Shown here in pieces: positions 61,544 to 64,000 of a stretch of 64,000 nucleotides of DNA. Position 1 is the first letter of the stretch. Each line of letters opens with the position of its first letter. The notes below the pieces were generated by a model. The model was not told the DNA's origin. It saw only the letters and a list, made by a program, of their open reading frames with translations, and ran no database searches. The stretch comes from Primula veris (lineage: Eukaryota; Streptophyta; Magnoliopsida; Ericales; Primulaceae): positions 2,317,816 to 2,381,815 of the forward strand of contig OY821742.1 of the NCBI GenBank assembly GCA_963682055.1, given 5' to 3'. A program made the position numbers and the translations under genes.

Positions 61544-61918
61544 TACTTCATTCGTCTCGAAATAAGTGTCCTGTTTTATTTTTTGAAAATTTTCAAAATA
61601 AATTTTCACATTCATTTTTTAGTAAATTTTCTCTTTTTTATTTTTTAAAATGTTAGTTTTTCCTTTTTGGAACGTCCTAAAATAAGTGTTCACTTTACTT
61701 TTTCAGTAAAAAATTTCTTTTTTCTTTTTTGAAATATCAATTTTCGGTAGTTAAATCTTATCAAGTTTACATGTATAATCTCATACTTTAAGTAAGAAAT
61801 AATTTTTGTTTCAAATTTTTTATTTTTGATAATTTTTTGTTGAGTTTTAAGAAAAATTGATACAAATCCTTAAACTTCACAGTTTTAGAAGTATGACACT
61901 TATTTTTTGACGGAATTA
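61544..61918. mobile_element. Second Stowaway-like MITE
   Basis: The left end is TA-CTTCATTCGTCTCGAAATAA and the right end on the reverse strand TAATTCCGTCAAAAAATAAG, both followed by GTGTC. An internal AATAAGTGTTCACTTTAC repeat is present (about 61681). The boundaries are less certain than for the neighbouring element. Confidence 0.5.
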
Positions 61919-62059
61919 TTAAAAATATGAGTAATTAATTAAGGTGGTGGTTTATTGAAGTGTGGGTTAAATTTTTTTACTATGAAGGTAGTAATTAATT
62001 AAGGTGGTGACTGGTGGTTTCTATGCACTTTATTTTAAATGTATTCCTTTTTTATTAGT

Positions 62060-62459
62060 TTTATAGTACTAAGTATTAATTAAGAATGGCCACTAATTTG
62101 ACCGTCAACTTGATGGTCCTGTCCGGTTGTTCTTTGATTGTTAGTTATTTTGAAAAAAATAATTATAACCTTGTATCGAAAATCGTTAATAAGCAAAATA
62201 TACTAAGGTGCTAATCGCTAGAACGATCATTTTACTTGCACATGTGTCGTTTAACACCTGTTTTCTAATTATACTTTTATGCTCATAGATGTTTGATGTT
62301 ACATGGATAAGTTTGGCTTATGCATCATGATAGAATGATCTATAATGATATACTCGTAAAAGAGTAATTAATTTCATAAAAAAAACTTATCCGATGATAC
62401 GGCGGGTTAAGTGTAATAATAATTTTTATTTTGATATTGAAACCATATTTTAATTTAAG
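62060..62459. other. Intergenic, no gene seen
   Basis: AT-rich sequence with no coding signature or clear repeat. Confidence 0.5.
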
Positions 62460-63473
62460 GTTAAATTAACAAAACATACTAGTTTTTAAACTAAATTACA
62501 AAAAACATACTACTTTTTAAACTAAATTACAAAAAACATAATTTAATGTTGTTTATTATTTTATTTATGTCTCCCTCATCTTACTCTCTCTCCCTCGTCC
62601 ATTCTTCTTTCTCACCAATTCTTCTATGTATCTCTTCATTCTTTTCTCTCACCAATTTTTCTCTTTATCTCTTTATGATCTTACTCTCTCTCTTCTCCAT
62701 TCTTCTATGTATATTTTTTTAATATACCACTCTATCTCTCTCCTTCCTCCAACATGAAAACTCATCACCAACTACCGAACACAATCTAGATTATATAGAT
62801 ATCCATATACATATACATATAAATACATATATATACATACGTAATAAACAAATATTACACTATTTGATACCCCGTAATATATGAAAAATATATGAAATTT
62901 GTGAGATTGTTTTCTATTTATTGAGTTTTGAGACTATTGTAAACATTGTGGGTTTCAAGTTGAAAGAGAAGAATCCATATGTACAATATTTGAGAGAAAT
63001 TCATATGTAGGGTATGAAGTTTTGAAATTAGGGTATGAAGTTTTGAAATTAGGATATAAAGTTTTGAAATTAGAGTATGAAGTTTTAAAATTAGAGTATG
63101 AAGTTTTGAAATTAGTGTATGGAGTTTTGAAATCAGTGTATGAAGTTTTGAAATCAGTGTATGGAGTTTTAAAATCAGGGTATGGAGTTTTATAATTAGC
63201 ATATGCATATTTTGTGAGTTTTTAATCATTTTTAGAGAGAGATGGGTGATTAACACGTGTTAGAAAGAAGTACGATTATCGTATGTTAGAGATATATGTG
63301 CGATTAGAGAGAGATATGTTAGATTAGAGAGATGTTAGATGAGAGAGATATATGTTAGGTTAGAGAGTAAATTAGATTAATAAATAATAAGAGAGTAATT
63401 TAAATTATTAGGGTATATTTTTTGTAATATAATAGGGGCAGTGTATGTTTTTATTAATTGCTCCATAATTTAA
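62452..63473 (-). mobile_element. Inverted full-length copy of the ~1-kb element, 8-bp TSD
   Basis: Element 62460-63465 in inverse orientation to the copies at 33.8-35.1 kb. TAATTTAA flanks both sides (62452-62459, 63466-63473). On the minus strand it begins GGAGCAATTAATAAAAACAT and ends TGTTAATTTAACC. The shared middle (ATTACGGGGTATC, ATCTAGATTGTGTTCGGTAG) aligns with the other copy. It carries nine 21-bp minisatellite units. Confidence 0.8.
63005..63195. repeat. 21-bp minisatellite, nine units
   Basis: Units of the GGGTATGAAGTTTTGAAATTA type follow each other without gaps. Because 21 bp is seven codons, open frames across it read as perfect heptads (KLHTLIS on the minus strand), which is a consequence of the period and not evidence of a leucine-zipper protein. 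Confidence 0.9.
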
Positions 63474-63934
63474 TTTATAATTGATCAACATAATTCGTCA
63501 TGTAACCGAGTAAGGTTTTTAAATCCCTATAACAATATTCAAATAGTTAACTTAATCATGTTTAGTCTTTGTAGCATAGGTGTGGTATTGATGATTAATA
63601 AGTAAAAAAATTGTTATGTTCATGTACTATATAAACCATGTTGTTATTCATATTTGTTTCATTTAGAATTGAAACTATCAAATAACATAACATTTTGCAA
63701 GCACGAGATTTTCATGAATGATACGTTTCATTATCTTTTACGTCAAATTTCAGAACTACATTTTACATCTCATTGCAACTTCTTTTTGTAAAAGAATAAA
63801 TATTTAAAATAATTAGAACTTAAAAATAAAAACACACCAGTTATCCGATTAATTTAGGTTCATTAATTGTGAAAAAATACGTAACCACCGGCCGGATATA
63901 AGCAGAAAGCGATGGAGTGACAGACTTGTTAACA
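63474..63934. other. Intergenic, no gene seen
   Basis: AT-rich; no coding region or repeat recognised. Confidence 0.5.
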
Positions 63935-64000
63935 CGGCTCGGCGAAAACCCGAAAAAACCGAACCGAACCGAAAAAAATCGAAATCGAAAAACCGAAACT
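63935..64000. repeat. AACCGAA-type low-complexity tract
   Basis: AAAACCGAACCGAACCGAAA-type words run to the window end, the same word family as 3900-4170. Confidence 0.7.

Larger units (their letters stand above)
61101..62059. repeat. Duplicated SKS upstream segment
   Basis: One copy is split by the copia element: 54442-54475 (TTTATTGAAATTTGGG) plus 61101-61160 (ATTAATTAAGGTGGTGGTTT). A second copy lies at 61951-62059 (TTTATTGAAGTGTGGG, then ATTAATTAAGGTGGTG and TTTCTATGCACTTTATTTTA). The copies match in order over about 100 bp. Confidence 0.75.

Noticed and set aside
62918..63256. 112-codon frame of perfect KLHTLIS heptads, looking like a leucine-zipper protein
   Set aside because: The heptad pattern is produced by a 21-bp (seven-codon) minisatellite; a different frame of the related copy gives YPNFKTS repeats. 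There is no other support for coding.

Overview
The window is AT-rich, repeat-dense nuclear DNA of a flowering plant, most likely a eudicot. Genes are sparse, have GT-AG introns and encode plant cell-wall or oil-body protein families. Between them lie layered retrotransposon and MITE insertions, many with target-site duplications (TSDs) that can still be read. There are no bacterial operons, CRISPR arrays or rRNA operons, and I recognised no tRNA gene. The species cannot be named from sequence alone.

Layout. Positions 1-11.9 kb hold tandem repeats, a pectin methylesterase inhibitor-like gene (minus, 2612-3187), a hAT-type MITE, a probable minus-strand LTR carrying a 13-copy minisatellite, and two short LINE tails with clear TSDs. 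A two-exon type I pectin methylesterase (PME, plus) occupies 11969-15185. An old segmental duplication follows. Copy A1 (about 15.29-24.37 kb) carries a broken caleosin gene. Copy A2 (39.76-45.75 kb) carries a nearly complete caleosin (44349-46577). A1 also holds a 5'-truncated LINE with a solo LTR nested in it. Between A1 and A2 lies a younger duplication, B1 (26028-30646) and B2 (35126-39759). Each B copy has the 3' part of a degraded Ty1-copia element, a Mutator-like MITE and an intact 379-aa kelch-like gene. A 4.5-kb spacer separates B1 from B2 and holds a nested ~1-kb non-autonomous DNA transposon family, also present inverted near 63 kb. A nine-exon SKU5-similar (SKS) gene lies at 47195-54313 (minus). 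A 6.6-kb copia element sits about 160 bp upstream of its start codon.

How the genes relate. PMEI, PME and SKS all belong to families acting at the cell wall or apoplast: PMEIs inhibit PMEs, PMEs demethylesterify pectin, and SKU5-type proteins affect directional growth and wall expansion. I see no evidence beyond loose proximity that the three are co-regulated. Caleosins are calcium- and heme-binding lipid-droplet peroxygenases. The kelch-like pair has no function I can assign.

I do not see a convincing new multi-gene system. The most notable points are the insertion histories that can be dated against paralogous empty sites, a Cassandra-like solo LTR with a 5S rRNA-like core inside a caleosin intron, a possible gene-conversion tract between the B copies, the ~1-kb element family with a heptad-length minisatellite, and a copia element that split a duplicated SKS upstream region.
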